Translations under genes and position numbers: made by a program
The notes under the pieces: generated by a model
The model's database searches: none
The model's input: the letters and a program-made list of their open reading frames with translations, nothing else
Told to the model about the DNA's origin: nothing
Part shown: positions 25,440-34,479 of the stretch, one piece after another
Layout of the letters: each line of letters begins with the position of its first letter
How positions within the stretch are numbered: the first letter of the stretch is position 1
NCBI GenBank assembly: GCA_964641415.1
Contig: CAZXMW010000004.1
Coordinates: 62,001-126,000 of the forward strand
DNA: 64,000 nt
From: JAHECW01 sp964641415
GTDB taxonomy: Bacteria > Acidobacteriota > Thermoanaerobaculia > Thermoanaerobaculales > Sulfomarinibacteraceae
Direction of reading: 5' to 3'

Positions 25440-28235
25440 ATGAGACCTGCTCGCCGAATCACCCGTTACCGACATTCGGTCGCCGTCGCGGCGTTGGCGT
25501 CGCTCGCTGTCGCAGCTCCCGTCGAGCCTTCGGCCCGCGCCGGGGAGCCATCCCGGATCCGCGGCACCGATCTTGCCGTCGAACGGCTCGTGGTCGATCC
25601 GGCCACCGGCAACCCGCGCCTGGTCCGGCTGGCGAGCCCCGCACCGGCGCCCGACGGGGACACGCTCACCACCAAGGCTCTCGACCTGCTGACCCGGCAC
25701 GCTGCAGCGTTCGGCCTGGTCTCTCCGTCCGACGAGCTCCGGACGGTGGCCGAGCTGGCGGACCCGGTTGGCGGGGGATCGGTCTTCTTTCGTCAGTTCT
25801 ACCTCGGTCTCCCGGTCTTCGGCGCCACTGTTCGGGTCCACTTCGACGCCGGCGGCACGGTGCGCGCAGTCAACGGCGCCGTCGTCTCCGACATCGATCT
25901 CGACCCTTCGCCTCGGCTGTCGGCCCTCGACGCCGAAAACATGGCCCGCCGCGCGGTCGCCAAGCCGAACGAACTCCGACCCGAAGACCTGGCCGTGGAC
26001 TCGGTCCGGCTCCTCGTCTACCGCACCGGTCTGGTGCGCGGACGGCCCGGCGACAACCACCTGGCGTGGGAGGTCGAGGTCGCCTCGCCCCCGATCGTGC
26101 GAGAGGTCGTCTACTTCGACGCCGGCTCGGGACGGCTCCTCGACCGCCGCTCGAAAATCCACCGAATCGACCGTCGGGTCCACCTCCACCGCATGCCGAA
26201 TCCGATCTGGAGCGAGGGCGATCCCCTCCCCTTCGCGAGCGGCAACTCGGCCCGCGACGCCGAGGTCAACGAGATGATCAGCGCGACCGGAGACATCCAC
26301 ACGCTGATGGCGAACCTGACGGGCGGCCAGTACCTCAGCTTCGACGGTTTCGACGCCACCATGAACGCGGTGTACGACGCCGACTCACTCGACTGCCCCA
26401 ACGCGGTGGAGTCGAACGGCGTCACCGCCTACTGCGTCGACATGGTCAGCGACGACGTCGTCGCCCACGAGTGGGCCCACGCCTACACCGAGTGGACCCA
26501 CGCGCTCGTCTACCAGTGGCAGCCGGGCGCACTCAACGAGGCCTACTCGGACATCTACGGCGAGCTGGTCGACCAGCTCAACGGCCGCGGCAGCGACCTT
26601 CCGGACGACCTCCGCGGTCCCGGCGAGTGCTCCCTCGCCGGCGGCAGCCCGTCTCCGACCCTGGACATCCTCCAGCCGGCTGCCGCCGCCGGGCGCTATC
26701 CCGCGGGCGGCGCGGTGTTCAACCCGCCCGGCCCGTGGTCGGTCACCGCTCCGGTCGAGCTCGCCGACGACGGCATCGGAGCAACCAGCGACGCCTGCCA
26801 GCCTGTCAACAGCTTCCCTGCGGGAGCCGTGGCATTGATCGACCGGGGTCTCTGCCTGTTCCGGGACAAGGTGCGCCACGCCCAGGACGCGGGAGCGGCC
26901 GGTGCGATCATCGTCAACAACCAGGGCGACAGCGTGCTCGACATGGGCGGCGATCTGGAGCCTCTCGACATCCCGGCGATCTTGATCGGGCAGAGCGACG
27001 GCGCCCGGATCCGGGGCGCTCTGAACCAGGGCGTCACCGCCACGCTGGAGCTGACCGCGTCGCTGTCCGCCACGGTGCGCTGGCTCATCGGCGAGGACAC
27101 CGGCGCTCTCGGCGCGATTCGCGACATGTGGTCGCCGTCCTGTTTCGGCGACCCCGATCGCGTCGGCAGCGCCAACTACTCCTGCCAAGAAACAGACAAC
27201 GGCGGCGTCCATACCAACTCGGGTGTCGCCAACCACGCCTTCGCCCTGCTCGTCGACGGCGGCGCCTTCAACGGCGGACACATCCGCGCCATCGGTGCGA
27301 CCAAAGCGGCCCGGATCTACTGGCGCGCCATGAGCCGCTACCAGACGCCGGTCAGCAATTTCACCGATCATGCCGATCTGCTCGAAATCAGCTGCGAAGA
27401 CCTCATCGGCGCCCAGCTCTACGACCCCGGTTCGGGCGACCCGATCGCCGAGACCGTGACCGCCGACGACTGCCTCCAGGTCGCGGCGGCCATGCGCGCG
27501 GTCGAGATGCGACAGAGCCCGGACCAGTGCGGCTTCCGGCCCCTGCTCGATCCCGACCCGCCGGCCGCCACCGGTAACGTCACGCTGTTCGACGACGGCT
27601 TCGACGATCCTCCGGGGTCGGAATGGATTCTCCACAACCACGGCGTCTACCCGGAGTACGAGCCCCGCGACTGGGTCTGGACCGACGATCTGCCGGAGGG
27701 CGGAGTCGGCGGCGGCTGGTTCGCCATCGACAGCGTCTTCATCGGCGACTGCATCCCCGGGAGTGACGACCAGAGCGGGGTCATGGAGCTCATCAGCCCG
27801 CCGATCACCGTGCCCGAGGGCGTCACCGATCCGGTGCTCGTCTTCGACCATTGGATCTCCACCGAGCCCGACTGGGACGGCGGCAACCTCAAGATCGGCG
27901 TCGACGGCGGTCCGTGGATGACGGTGCCGGGCAGCGTCTTCAAATTCAACCCCTACAACGGTCGCATCAATCCTCCGGCCGGCTCGAACCCGAACAGCAA
28001 CCCGCTCGCCGGCGAGCCCGCGTTCACCGGCGCCAACCCGGGAGTGCTCGGCGGCAGCTGGGGTCAGAGTCAGGTCGATCTGGGCTCGCTCATCGGTCCG
28101 GGCGACATCTTCGCGCTGCGCTTCGACTTCGGAGTCGACGGCTGCAACGGCGCCGAAGGCTGGTATCTGGGCCGGGTCCGCGTGACCGCCGACGGACGCG
28201 CCCCGAGGCATCCGGGAGGGCGCGTCGCGCCCTGA
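25440..28235 (+). CDS. Secreted M4-like zinc metalloprotease with PA insert
   Basis: A 931-residue exported protease. After the signal peptide comes an FTP-type propeptide. Zinc motif HEWAH is at residues 343-347 and the third ligand in NEAYSDIYGEL near 366-376, as in thermolysin/fungalysin relatives. A protease-associated (PA) domain is inserted at about 425-545 (ALIDRGLCLFRDKV), and the catalytic domain then resumes with NSGVANHAFALLVDGG. The last ~200 residues form a beta-sandwich, probably for binding. The -10 box lies six bases before the ATG. It is probably a nutrient-scavenging enzyme, like the subtilase at 14 kb. Confidence 0.9.
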   Translation: MRPARRITRYRHSVAVAALASLAVAAPVEPSARAGEPSRIRGTDLAVERLVVDPATGNPRLVRLASPAPAPDGDTLTTKALDLLTRHAAAFGLVSPSDELRTVAELADPVGGGSVFFRQFYLGLPVFGATVRVHFDAGGTVRAVNGAVVSDIDLDPSPRLSALDAENMARRAVAKPNELRPEDLAVDSVRLLVYRTGLVRGRPGDNHLAWEVEVASPPIVREVVYFDAGSGRLLDRRSKIHRIDRRVHLHRMPNPIWSEGDPLPFASGNSARDAEVNEMISATGDIHTLMANLTGGQYLSFDGFDATMNAVYDADSLDCPNAVESNGVTAYCVDMVSDDVVAHEWAHAYTEWTHALVYQWQPGALNEAYSDIYGELVDQLNGRGSDLPDDLRGPGECSLAGGSPSPTLDILQPAAAAGRYPAGGAVFNPPGPWSVTAPVELADDGIGATSDACQPVNSFPAGAVALIDRGLCLFRDKVRHAQDAGAAGAIIVNNQGDSVLDMGGDLEPLDIPAILIGQSDGARIRGALNQGVTATLELTASLSATVRWLIGEDTGALGAIRDMWSPSCFGDPDRVGSANYSCQETDNGGVHTNSGVANHAFALLVDGGAFNGGHIRAIGATKAARIYWRAMSRYQTPVSNFTDHADLLEISCEDLIGAQLYDPGSGDPIAETVTADDCLQVAAAMRAVEMRQSPDQCGFRPLLDPDPPAATGNVTLFDDGFDDPPGSEWILHNHGVYPEYEPRDWVWTDDLPEGGVGGGWFAIDSVFIGDCIPGSDDQSGVMELISPPITVPEGVTDPVLVFDHWISTEPDWDGGNLKIGVDGGPWMTVPGSVFKFNPYNGRINPPAGSNPNSNPLAGEPAFTGANPGVLGGSWGQSQVDLGSLIGPGDIFALRFDFGVDGCNGAEGWYLGRVRVTADGRAPRHPGGRVAP

Positions 28236-28283
28236 TCGGCCGGGCTGCTCGCGCCAGTCTTCGGCGATCGGCCGCAGCGAGCT

Positions 28284-28904
28284 TCACGACTCGACCGGCG
28301 GCACCTCCACCCAGAACCAGCCGCGCAGCTCGCCGGTCTCGAAACCCACCGCCTCGTCCTCTGGGTAGCTCTCGGCCAGCGCATCGCGGACCCCGTCGTC
28401 GAGGGTCGCGGGGTCGCCGTGGCAGGCCAGGCACGGTTCGCCGAGCCGGATCGGCATCAGAACCCCGAGCTCACCATGGGGGCCTCGAAGCGCCGTGACC
28501 GAATCGACGCGATCGGCGACCGGGCCCTCGGCCCATGTCGGCGGTCGGTTCGCCGGGTTGCGCAGCTTGAACGACGTCCGGCCGATGTCGACATTGCTCT
28601 CCTCGCCGGCGTGGGCGCTGATCATCGGCGCCATGTCCCGACAGATGTCGACCGCACCGGAGGGCCCGCCGACCTCGAGCTCGTCGGCGAGTGCCTCCAT
28701 CAGAGTGCCCTTCAGGTGCTGGACGGCCGCCGTGGCCCGATCGAACTGTCCCTGTTGGTCGGCGTCCAGCGTCGCCATGCCGATTGCCTGCCACCCGGGC
28801 GACGCGCCGTCGTCAGTCCCGGCGGTCGGCGGTGCGGACGACGGACCTCCGCACGCCGCCACGGCGAGCAAAACGAAAAGGAACGGGATCGTTCGGATCT
28901 TCAT
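28284..28904 (-). CDS. Haem-binding DUF3365-type lipoprotein
   Basis: A 206-residue lipoprotein: lipobox LAVAAC with Cys18, an acidic linker, then a Tll0287/DUF3365-like domain with a single haem site CLACH at residues 158-162. Members are c-type haem sensors or redox proteins in the periplasm. NPANRPPTWAEG is typical of the family. ATG 28904 (MKIRTIP) is used rather than 28952. It ends opposite the metalloprotease gene. The function may be redox sensing; there is no partner in view. Confidence 0.8.
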   Translation of the reverse strand: MKIRTIPFLFVLLAVAACGGPSSAPPTAGTDDGASPGWQAIGMATLDADQQGQFDRATAAVQHLKGTLMEALADELEVGGPSGAVDICRDMAPMISAHAGEESNVDIGRTSFKLRNPANRPPTWAEGPVADRVDSVTALRGPHGELGVLMPIRLGEPCLACHGDPATLDDGVRDALAESYPEDEAVGFETGELRGWFWVEVPPVES

Positions 28905-29010
28905 ATCGAATCCCCCTGTGTTCAATGTAGGGTCGACGGCGCCGAAGAACAAGCCTCGACACCGACCGGCGAAGGTCGAGGCCGATCCGCTCGGGACAGC
29001 AACCAGAACC

Positions 29011-29039
29011 TTGACAAGTTTACCGTTTGGTTATAAAGT
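29011..29039 (+). promoter_or_regulatory. Sigma-70-like promoter in AT-rich patch
   Basis: TTGACA (29011-29016) and TAAAGT (29034-29039) are 17 bases apart; the overlapping TATAAA (29032-29037) would give 15. The AT-rich patch stands out from its surroundings. It would give the phosphatase gene a leader of about 155 nt. A second, closer -10 box exists. Confidence 0.45.
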
Positions 29040-29089
29040 GGAAAAGTAGAGAGTCGAGAGTTCTCAAGATCTGTTCGAAGCCCGTGTCT

Positions 29090-29160
29090 GACCATCCCAC
29101 CCCACCGATCCCACCGCAACCACCCACCTGACACAACCCACCGAACCACTCCCACCTTGC
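29090..29160 (-). other. CCACC-rich tract; potential G-quadruplex on minus strand
   Basis: The plus strand here is a run of ACCCACC/CCACCG units, so the minus strand has repeated GGTGGG tracts (five or more runs of three or four Gs). It lies in the leader before the histidine phosphatase gene. No ORF, tRNA or known riboswitch pattern is visible in 28905-29200 beyond this and the promoters. Confidence 0.4.
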
Positions 29161-29188
29161 ACGGGCTGGGACAGGTCTGTCCATGTGC

Positions 29189-29194
29189 GATACT
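29189..29194 (+). promoter_or_regulatory. Extended -10 box for leaderless phosphatase gene
   Basis: TGCGATACT (GATACT at 29189-29194) ends six bases before the ATG at 29201, with no Shine-Dalgarno. Confidence 0.4.
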
Positions 29195-29200
29195 CGACTG

Positions 29201-29854
29201 ATGACCCCACAGCCCCGGAGCCGCCTGTTTCTGATCCGCCACGGCGAGGTCGATTCCAACCGCATGATGCGCTACCTCGGGCGATTCGACGAGCCCCTCA
29301 ACGCGGTCGGGCGCGGGCAGGCACAGGCCCTCGGCTCGGTCTTCACCACCATCGCCGTCGACGCCGTTCGGTCGAGCCCGCTCCGGCGCGCCCTCGTCAC
29401 CGCCGAGGCCATCGCCGCCTCGACTGGCGCCGGTCTCGAGACCGATGATCGGCTGGCCGAAATCGACTTCGGCGCCTGGGAGGGCCGCTCACGCGACGAG
29501 GTGCTGTCCGGGTCTGACGAGGATCGCCGACTGGTCCACCGCTGGGAGCGGGACCCCGCCACCGCAGCTCCATCCGGTGAGAGCTTCGCCGACCTCGAGA
29601 GAAGAGTCTGCGGCTGCCTCGACGACCTCGCGGCCGGAATGCCCGGGGCAGTCATCGTGGTGGTCAGCCACATGGGACCGATCAAGGTCGCGCTGTGCGC
29701 CGCGTTGGGGCTGCCTCTCGATCGATCGCGGCGGATCTTCCTCGACCCCGCCACGGTGACCGTCGTCGACTGGGGCCCTGAGCCCGTCGTGCGGCTGGTC
29801 AACGGCCACGCCCATCTGGGTTTCGACCGGGCGCGCTGGATGGCCGGCCCGTGA
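29201..29854 (+). CDS. Histidine phosphatase family protein (phosphoglycerate mutase-like)
   Basis: A 217-residue cytoplasmic phosphatase with the nucleophile motif RHGEVDSN (His14), SSPLRRALVTAEA, the acid/base EIDFGAWEGRS region and the second catalytic His in VVSHMGP near 160. The family includes cobalamin biosynthesis CobC and many broad-specificity phosphatases; no cobalamin gene is near, so the substrate is open. ATG 29201 is chosen because a -10 box ends six bases earlier; ATG 29183 would overlap the promoter. Confidence 0.85.
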   Translation: MTPQPRSRLFLIRHGEVDSNRMMRYLGRFDEPLNAVGRGQAQALGSVFTTIAVDAVRSSPLRRALVTAEAIAASTGAGLETDDRLAEIDFGAWEGRSRDEVLSGSDEDRRLVHRWERDPATAAPSGESFADLERRVCGCLDDLAAGMPGAVIVVVSHMGPIKVALCAALGLPLDRSRRIFLDPATVTVVDWGPEPVVRLVNGHAHLGFDRARWMAGP

Positions 29855-29967
29855 TCGCGACCCGCCATCCGCTCGCACGGGACCGACCGCCGCTCTCCTG
29901 ACCGCCGACCCCGCACCGAAACCGTGTTCTCGTGTACCATCCGACGGGTCACTCGGGGAGGCCATCG

Positions 29968-30897
29968 GTGATTCGAGTCGAGGGATTGTGCAGGAGCTTC
30001 GGTTCGCTGGCTGCGGTGGACGACGTGTCCTTCGAGGTTCAGGACGGCGAGATCTTCGGTCTGCTCGGCCCGAACGGCGCCGGCAAGACCACGACCCTGA
30101 GCATGATCTGCGGAGTCCTCCAACCGGATTCGGGGCGTGTCCTGGTCGACGACAGAGACATCTGGCTCGAGCCCGCCACGGTCAAGCGCTCCCTGGGTGT
30201 CGTGCCCCAGGAGATCGCGGTCTACGAGGATCTCACCGCGCGGGACAACCTCTCATTCTGGGGCGCACTGTACGGCCTCAGGGGCGGAGAGCTCGCGGAC
30301 CGCATGGACGAGGCCCTGACCAAGGTCGGCCTCGCCGACCGTGCCCGCGACCGGGTCTCGACCTACTCGGGAGGCATGAAGCGCCGGCTCAACCTCTGCA
30401 TGGGCCTGCTCCACCGGCCCAAGTTCCTGCTCCTCGACGAGCCGACCGTCGGCATCGACCCCCAGGCCCGCCTCAATATCCTCGAGGTCATCGGTGAGGT
30501 CGCCGCAGCGGGGACCACCGTGCTCTACACCACGCACTACATGGACGAGGCGGAGAAGCTGTGCGACCGCATCGGGATCATCGATCACGGCCGGATCCTC
30601 GCCATGGGCTCCCTGGCCGAGCTCACCCGCCGTGCGGGCGAGGCCGAGGTGCTCCGCCTGAGCGGCGCCTTCGGCGCCTCCGAGACCCGGAACCGCCTCG
30701 CCACCGTCGATGGGACCCGCCTGCTGCGCCTGGACGACGACGCCGCGGTCCTCGCCATCGAGGCCGACGGTCCGGGCCTGCTCGAGGTCCTGCCTCGGGT
30801 CCTCGAGCCGGGCCTCGGCGTCGAGGACGTGTCGATCCAGCGACCCAACCTCGAGAGCGTCTTCATCGCCCTCACCGGGCGCGAGCTGCGCGACTGA
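29968..30897 (+). CDS. ABC transporter ATP-binding protein (ABC-2 exporter type)
   Basis: The 309-residue ATPase of an exporter. Walker A GPNGAGKTT is at 34-42, the signature YSGGMKRR near 133, Walker B FLLLDEPTVG near 154 and the switch His in YTTHYMDEAE near 190. The ~80-residue C-terminal extension is typical of drug and polysaccharide exporters of the DrrA/NatA group. GTG 29968 has GGGGAG upstream. Its TGA overlaps the ATG of the first permease (TGATG), so the three ABC genes form a tight operon. Confidence 0.92.
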   Translation: MIRVEGLCRSFGSLAAVDDVSFEVQDGEIFGLLGPNGAGKTTTLSMICGVLQPDSGRVLVDDRDIWLEPATVKRSLGVVPQEIAVYEDLTARDNLSFWGALYGLRGGELADRMDEALTKVGLADRARDRVSTYSGGMKRRLNLCMGLLHRPKFLLLDEPTVGIDPQARLNILEVIGEVAAAGTTVLYTTHYMDEAEKLCDRIGIIDHGRILAMGSLAELTRRAGEAEVLRLSGAFGASETRNRLATVDGTRLLRLDDDAAVLAIEADGPGLLEVLPRVLEPGLGVEDVSIQRPNLESVFIALTGRELRD

Positions 30898-32150
30898 TGG
30901 CCGTTCTCGCCATCCTCCGCCGCGACCTCGCCCGCTACCGCCGCAACCCCGGACGCACCGCTTTCCTGTTCGCCCTGCCCCTGGTTCTGGCCGGGATCTT
31001 CGCCCTGGTCTTCGGCGGCGGCGGCGGCGTCGGCGACGATCTCACCATCCGGGTACTGCTCTGGGACGAGGACCAGAGCCTGCTGTCGCTGATCGCCCGC
31101 GGCGCCTCGGCGGCCGATCCCGAAGCCGGCCGCCTCGAGGTGGTCGAGGTCGGGCCCGAGGGGCTCGAGATGATGGAGCGCGGCGAGGCCTCGGCCCTGG
31201 TCCGGATCCCCGAGGGCTTCACCGACGACTACCTGGCTGGGATTCCGGTCCTCATCGAGCTGGTCAAAAACCCGTCCGAGCGCTTCCTGCCCCAGGTGGT
31301 CGAGGAAGGGCTCGGCGTCGGCCGCGCGGTGCTGTCGGTGGCGTCGCGGGTCTTCCGTCCCGAGCTCGAGCAGGTCCGGGCCTTCGCGCTGTCCGAGGAT
31401 TTTCCCCCCGACCTGGCGGTCGGCGAGCTGTCGGCCCGGGTCAACAGCCGGCTCCGGGGCCTGGATCGCTTCCTGTTCCCCCCCGCGATCGAGCTCGAGA
31501 CGGTCACCGTGAGACCGGTGGGGGAAGACGAGGCCGACTCCGACATCGGAATCCTCGCCTTCTTCCTGCCCGGTCTTGCGGTCATGGGCGTGCTCTTCCT
31601 CGCCCAGTCCGCGACCCGCGACATCCTGCGCGACCGCGAGGCCGGGCTGGTGCGGCATTTGCTCACGGCCCCGGTCTCGCCCGCCCAGTACCTCGTCGGC
31701 AAGTGCCTGTCGGTTCTCCTCGTGTCCGGCATCGGCTTCGCGGCGCTGATCGCGGTCGGTTGGGCCGCCGGCATGTCCTGGGGGCCGCCGGTGGCGGTCG
31801 TCGCGCTGATCGCCGCCACCGCGATCGCGGCCAGCGGCACCCTGCTGCTGATCATGAGCCTGGTCGCCACCGAGCGCCAGGGCGACGCCCTCACGACCAT
31901 CGTCATCATCGCCTGGTCGATGCTCGGCGGCGCCTTCGTGCCCCTGGCGAGCATGCCCGCCTTCGTCCGTCCGCTGTCCGCCACGACCCTGGTCTACTGG
32001 GCGGTCGCCGGCTTCAACGACCTGGTGCTGCGCGGCGGCGGTTTCGTCGACGTGCTGCCCAACCTGGCCGTCCTGCTCGCGGTCGGCGTGACCTTTCTCG
32101 CCGCCGGCGCGCTGCTTCTCGGCCGCAGGATCCGCCGGGGGGCGCTGTGA
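30897..32150 (+). CDS. ABC-2 type permease, subunit 1
   Basis: A 417-residue permease: an N-terminal transmembrane helix (about residues 18-36), a ~200-residue extracytoplasmic domain and a cluster of five helices from about residue 215 on, the ABC-2/YhgE-like layout. TRDILRDREAGLVRHLLTAP is the conserved intracellular coupling segment. It starts in the stop of the ATPase gene and its own stop overlaps the next gene. It should pair with the second permease as a heterodimer; the cargo is unknown. Confidence 0.88.
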   Translation: MAVLAILRRDLARYRRNPGRTAFLFALPLVLAGIFALVFGGGGGVGDDLTIRVLLWDEDQSLLSLIARGASAADPEAGRLEVVEVGPEGLEMMERGEASALVRIPEGFTDDYLAGIPVLIELVKNPSERFLPQVVEEGLGVGRAVLSVASRVFRPELEQVRAFALSEDFPPDLAVGELSARVNSRLRGLDRFLFPPAIELETVTVRPVGEDEADSDIGILAFFLPGLAVMGVLFLAQSATRDILRDREAGLVRHLLTAPVSPAQYLVGKCLSVLLVSGIGFAALIAVGWAAGMSWGPPVAVVALIAATAIAASGTLLLIMSLVATERQGDALTTIVIIAWSMLGGAFVPLASMPAFVRPLSATTLVYWAVAGFNDLVLRGGGFVDVLPNLAVLLAVGVTFLAAGALLLGRRIRRGAL

Positions 32151-33319
32151 TCGGCCGTGTCCTCGCCATCGCCCGCCACGACCTGCGCCAGGTCTGGAGC
32201 GACCGCGGCGCCGTGGTCTGGCTGATTCTCATGCCCGTCGCCTTCGCGGCCTTCTTCGGGTTGGTGATGCGCGGCGGGGCGAGCCCCTCAGACCTGAAGG
32301 CCAGGTTGACGGTCGTCGACGAGGACGGCGGACCGGTCGGCGCCATCCTCATCGAGGCACTCGCGTCGGAGCGGCTGTCGCTCGTTCAGATCCCACCCGA
32401 GGCCAAGGAGGCCACGCCAGACAAGGTTCGCACCCTGGTGATCCCGGCCGGACTCAGCGACGCCGTGCTCGCGGGCGAGCGGGCGGTGGTGCGCCTCGAA
32501 CGCGATCCGGACTCCTCGATGGAGGCCGAACTCGTGGCCAAGGCCCGGATCGTGGCGGCCCTGGCCACCGTCCTGGGACGCCTGGTCGAGACGTCGGCGG
32601 CCTCGGAGGCGGGCCCCGGGCCACCGGCGACTCCCGATGCCCTGGCCGCGCTGGCGCCCGTCGGGGAGCTGGTCGTCGTGGACAGCCGCTTCGCCGGTGA
32701 GGCGCGGGTCGTGCCCGGCGGCTTCGCCCAGTCCATTCCCGGCAACACCGTCATGTTCGTGCTCCTGGTCGCGCTCACCTACGGCGCCGCGTCGATCAGC
32801 GCCGACCGCGCCGGCGGGCAGCTCCGGCGCCTGGCCACCACACCGGCGGGCCGGGGCGAGATCGTCGCCGGCAAGCTGCTGGGACGGCTGGCGGTGGCCT
32901 GGATCCAGATCACGGTCCTCATGGCGGTGGCGGTGGCGGCACGGGCGGCTCTGGACGTCGAGATCGGCGACAACCTCGCCGCGACCTGGGTCGTGCTGCT
33001 CGTGTACGCGGTCGCGGTGGCGCCTTTGGGGGTCGCCCTCGGAGCCTTCGTCGTCGACCCCGATCGGGCGGCGAGCATCGGCGTCATCGCGACCATGACC
33101 ATGGCCGCCTTCGGGGGCTGCTGGTGGCCCCTGGAGGTCGTCTCCGAGGCCCTGCAGACGGTCGCCATGGGCCTGCCCACGGGTTGGGCGATGCGGGCCC
33201 TGCACCAAACCATCTCGTTCGGCAGGGGCCTCGACGGCGTGGTCGTCCCGCTCGCGGTGCTGGCGGGCTTCGGCGCGGTGTTCAGCTGGATCGCGCAACG
33301 GTCACTGCGTCTCGACTGA
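32147..33319 (+). CDS. ABC-2 type permease, subunit 2
   Basis: A 390-residue partner permease starting at GTG 32147, which overlaps the stop of subunit 1 as GTGA. It has the same design: N-terminal helix (WLILMPVAFAAFFGLVM), a long extracytoplasmic loop and five C-terminal helices, with SADRAGGQLRRLATTPAGR as the coupling segment. The two permeases are homologous but clearly distinct, suggesting an obligate heterodimer. No accessory HlyD-like protein accompanies them, so the substrate is probably moved only across the inner membrane. Confidence 0.88.
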   Translation: MIGRVLAIARHDLRQVWSDRGAVVWLILMPVAFAAFFGLVMRGGASPSDLKARLTVVDEDGGPVGAILIEALASERLSLVQIPPEAKEATPDKVRTLVIPAGLSDAVLAGERAVVRLERDPDSSMEAELVAKARIVAALATVLGRLVETSAASEAGPGPPATPDALAALAPVGELVVVDSRFAGEARVVPGGFAQSIPGNTVMFVLLVALTYGAASISADRAGGQLRRLATTPAGRGEIVAGKLLGRLAVAWIQITVLMAVAVAARAALDVEIGDNLAATWVVLLVYAVAVAPLGVALGAFVVDPDRAASIGVIATMTMAAFGGCWWPLEVVSEALQTVAMGLPTGWAMRALHQTISFGRGLDGVVVPLAVLAGFGAVFSWIAQRSLRLD

Positions 33320-33397
33320 TTGGAGAATGGCCGACCGTCGACGTTGCCACCGCGCCCCCCGCCGACGATCGACGAGCGCCGCTTCCTCGCGCTCCGG

Positions 33398-33403
33398 TAT
33401 CAT
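33398..33403 (+). promoter_or_regulatory. -10 box for leaderless AMIN-type gene
   Basis: TATCAT ends seven bases before the GTG at 33411; no Shine-Dalgarno. Confidence 0.45.
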
Positions 33404-33410
33404 CTGCGAC

Positions 33411-34457
33411 GTGCGAAGTCAGCGACCTCGTCAACGCTCCAGCTTCTTCAGACTCACGGCTCGGACCGTCGTCGCGACCCTGGCTGCCATGGCTGGGGCC
33501 ACGCCCGCGTTCGCGGCCGCGGTCACATCCGTCTCATGGGACCGCCATCCAACCGGCAACACCGCGATCACTCTGGCTTTCGACCAGCCGCCCGCAGCCG
33601 GGACCTTCCGCGCCTACGCGGTGGCCGCCCCGCCTCGGATCGTCATCGTGATCACCGGGGTGACCGAAGCGCCCGAGGTTCCCGTGCTGCGGGTGGGCAA
33701 CGGCGTCGTCGAACGGGTCCGGCTCGGGTTCCACCGCGACCGGCGGCCGTCTGAGCTCCATGTCGTGCTCGACCTGGCCTCGGACGCGATTCGGCTGCAC
33801 GAGCTGCAGGCCATCGGCCCGCGCCTGGTCGCACTGGTCGGACCCGGTGCGGCGCCGTCCCACGCGCTCGCCGCCGCGGCCCCGACGCCGACCGCGAGCC
33901 CGCGACTCAGACCGGTCGCGACGGTGGCGCCGTCACCGACTCGTGCTGCGGCCGACCGGCGCCCATCGCCGGCGGCGGCGCCGCCGGAGAGCCGCCCGCC
34001 GGAGTCCCGAGCTCCGGCAACCGACGCGGTGCCTCCGGTCGAGGAGGCCGGCAGCGCCACCGCGATCCCGACGCCGGTTGCCGAGCCTGAGACCGCCTCC
34101 CGGGTCATTGGCATCAGCGCGACCCCACGGGGCGACGGCTCGACGCTGGTCCTGATCACGGCCGACGCCCGGATGACGAGAGGGAGCGCCCGGGTCATGA
34201 ACGTGTCCGGTGATCCGCCGCGCCTGATCGTCAGCTTTCGTGGCCTCAGCGCGCCCGACCTGCCGCGCACCTTGACCGTCGACGATGCCAACCTCGACCG
34301 CATCCGGCTCATTCACGACGGCGAAACCCGCAGCGGCGAGCTCCACATCGTGCTCCACCTGTCCCGGCCCGGTGTCGTGGTTGCCGACCGGCGACAGGTG
34401 GGGGCGAACCTGGTGCTGCAGCTCGGGCCGGGCGACGCGCCGGGCCCCGGGCCGTGA
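33411..34457 (+). CDS. Exported protein with two AMIN-like domains
   Basis: A 348-residue protein with a signal peptide after an Arg-rich start, then two related ~100-residue beta domains joined by a ~90-residue Pro/Ala linker. Each has the AMIN pattern: a central PPRI/LIV segment, a hydrophobic run, then a ...(R/I)RLIH or VRLGFH strand and a (S)ELH(V/I)V(L)L strand. AMIN domains localise periplasmic proteins, such as amidases or secretins, to the cell wall. No catalytic domain is present, so this is likely an adaptor. GTG 33411 is positioned right at the predicted transcription start. Confidence 0.7.
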   Translation: MRSQRPRQRSSFFRLTARTVVATLAAMAGATPAFAAAVTSVSWDRHPTGNTAITLAFDQPPAAGTFRAYAVAAPPRIVIVITGVTEAPEVPVLRVGNGVVERVRLGFHRDRRPSELHVVLDLASDAIRLHELQAIGPRLVALVGPGAAPSHALAAAAPTPTASPRLRPVATVAPSPTRAAADRRPSPAAAPPESRPPESRAPATDAVPPVEEAGSATAIPTPVAEPETASRVIGISATPRGDGSTLVLITADARMTRGSARVMNVSGDPPRLIVSFRGLSAPDLPRTLTVDDANLDRIRLIHDGETRSGELHIVLHLSRPGVVVADRRQVGANLVLQLGPGDAPGPGP

Positions 34458-34479
34458 CCGCATCGCTGTCGATTGTCCC

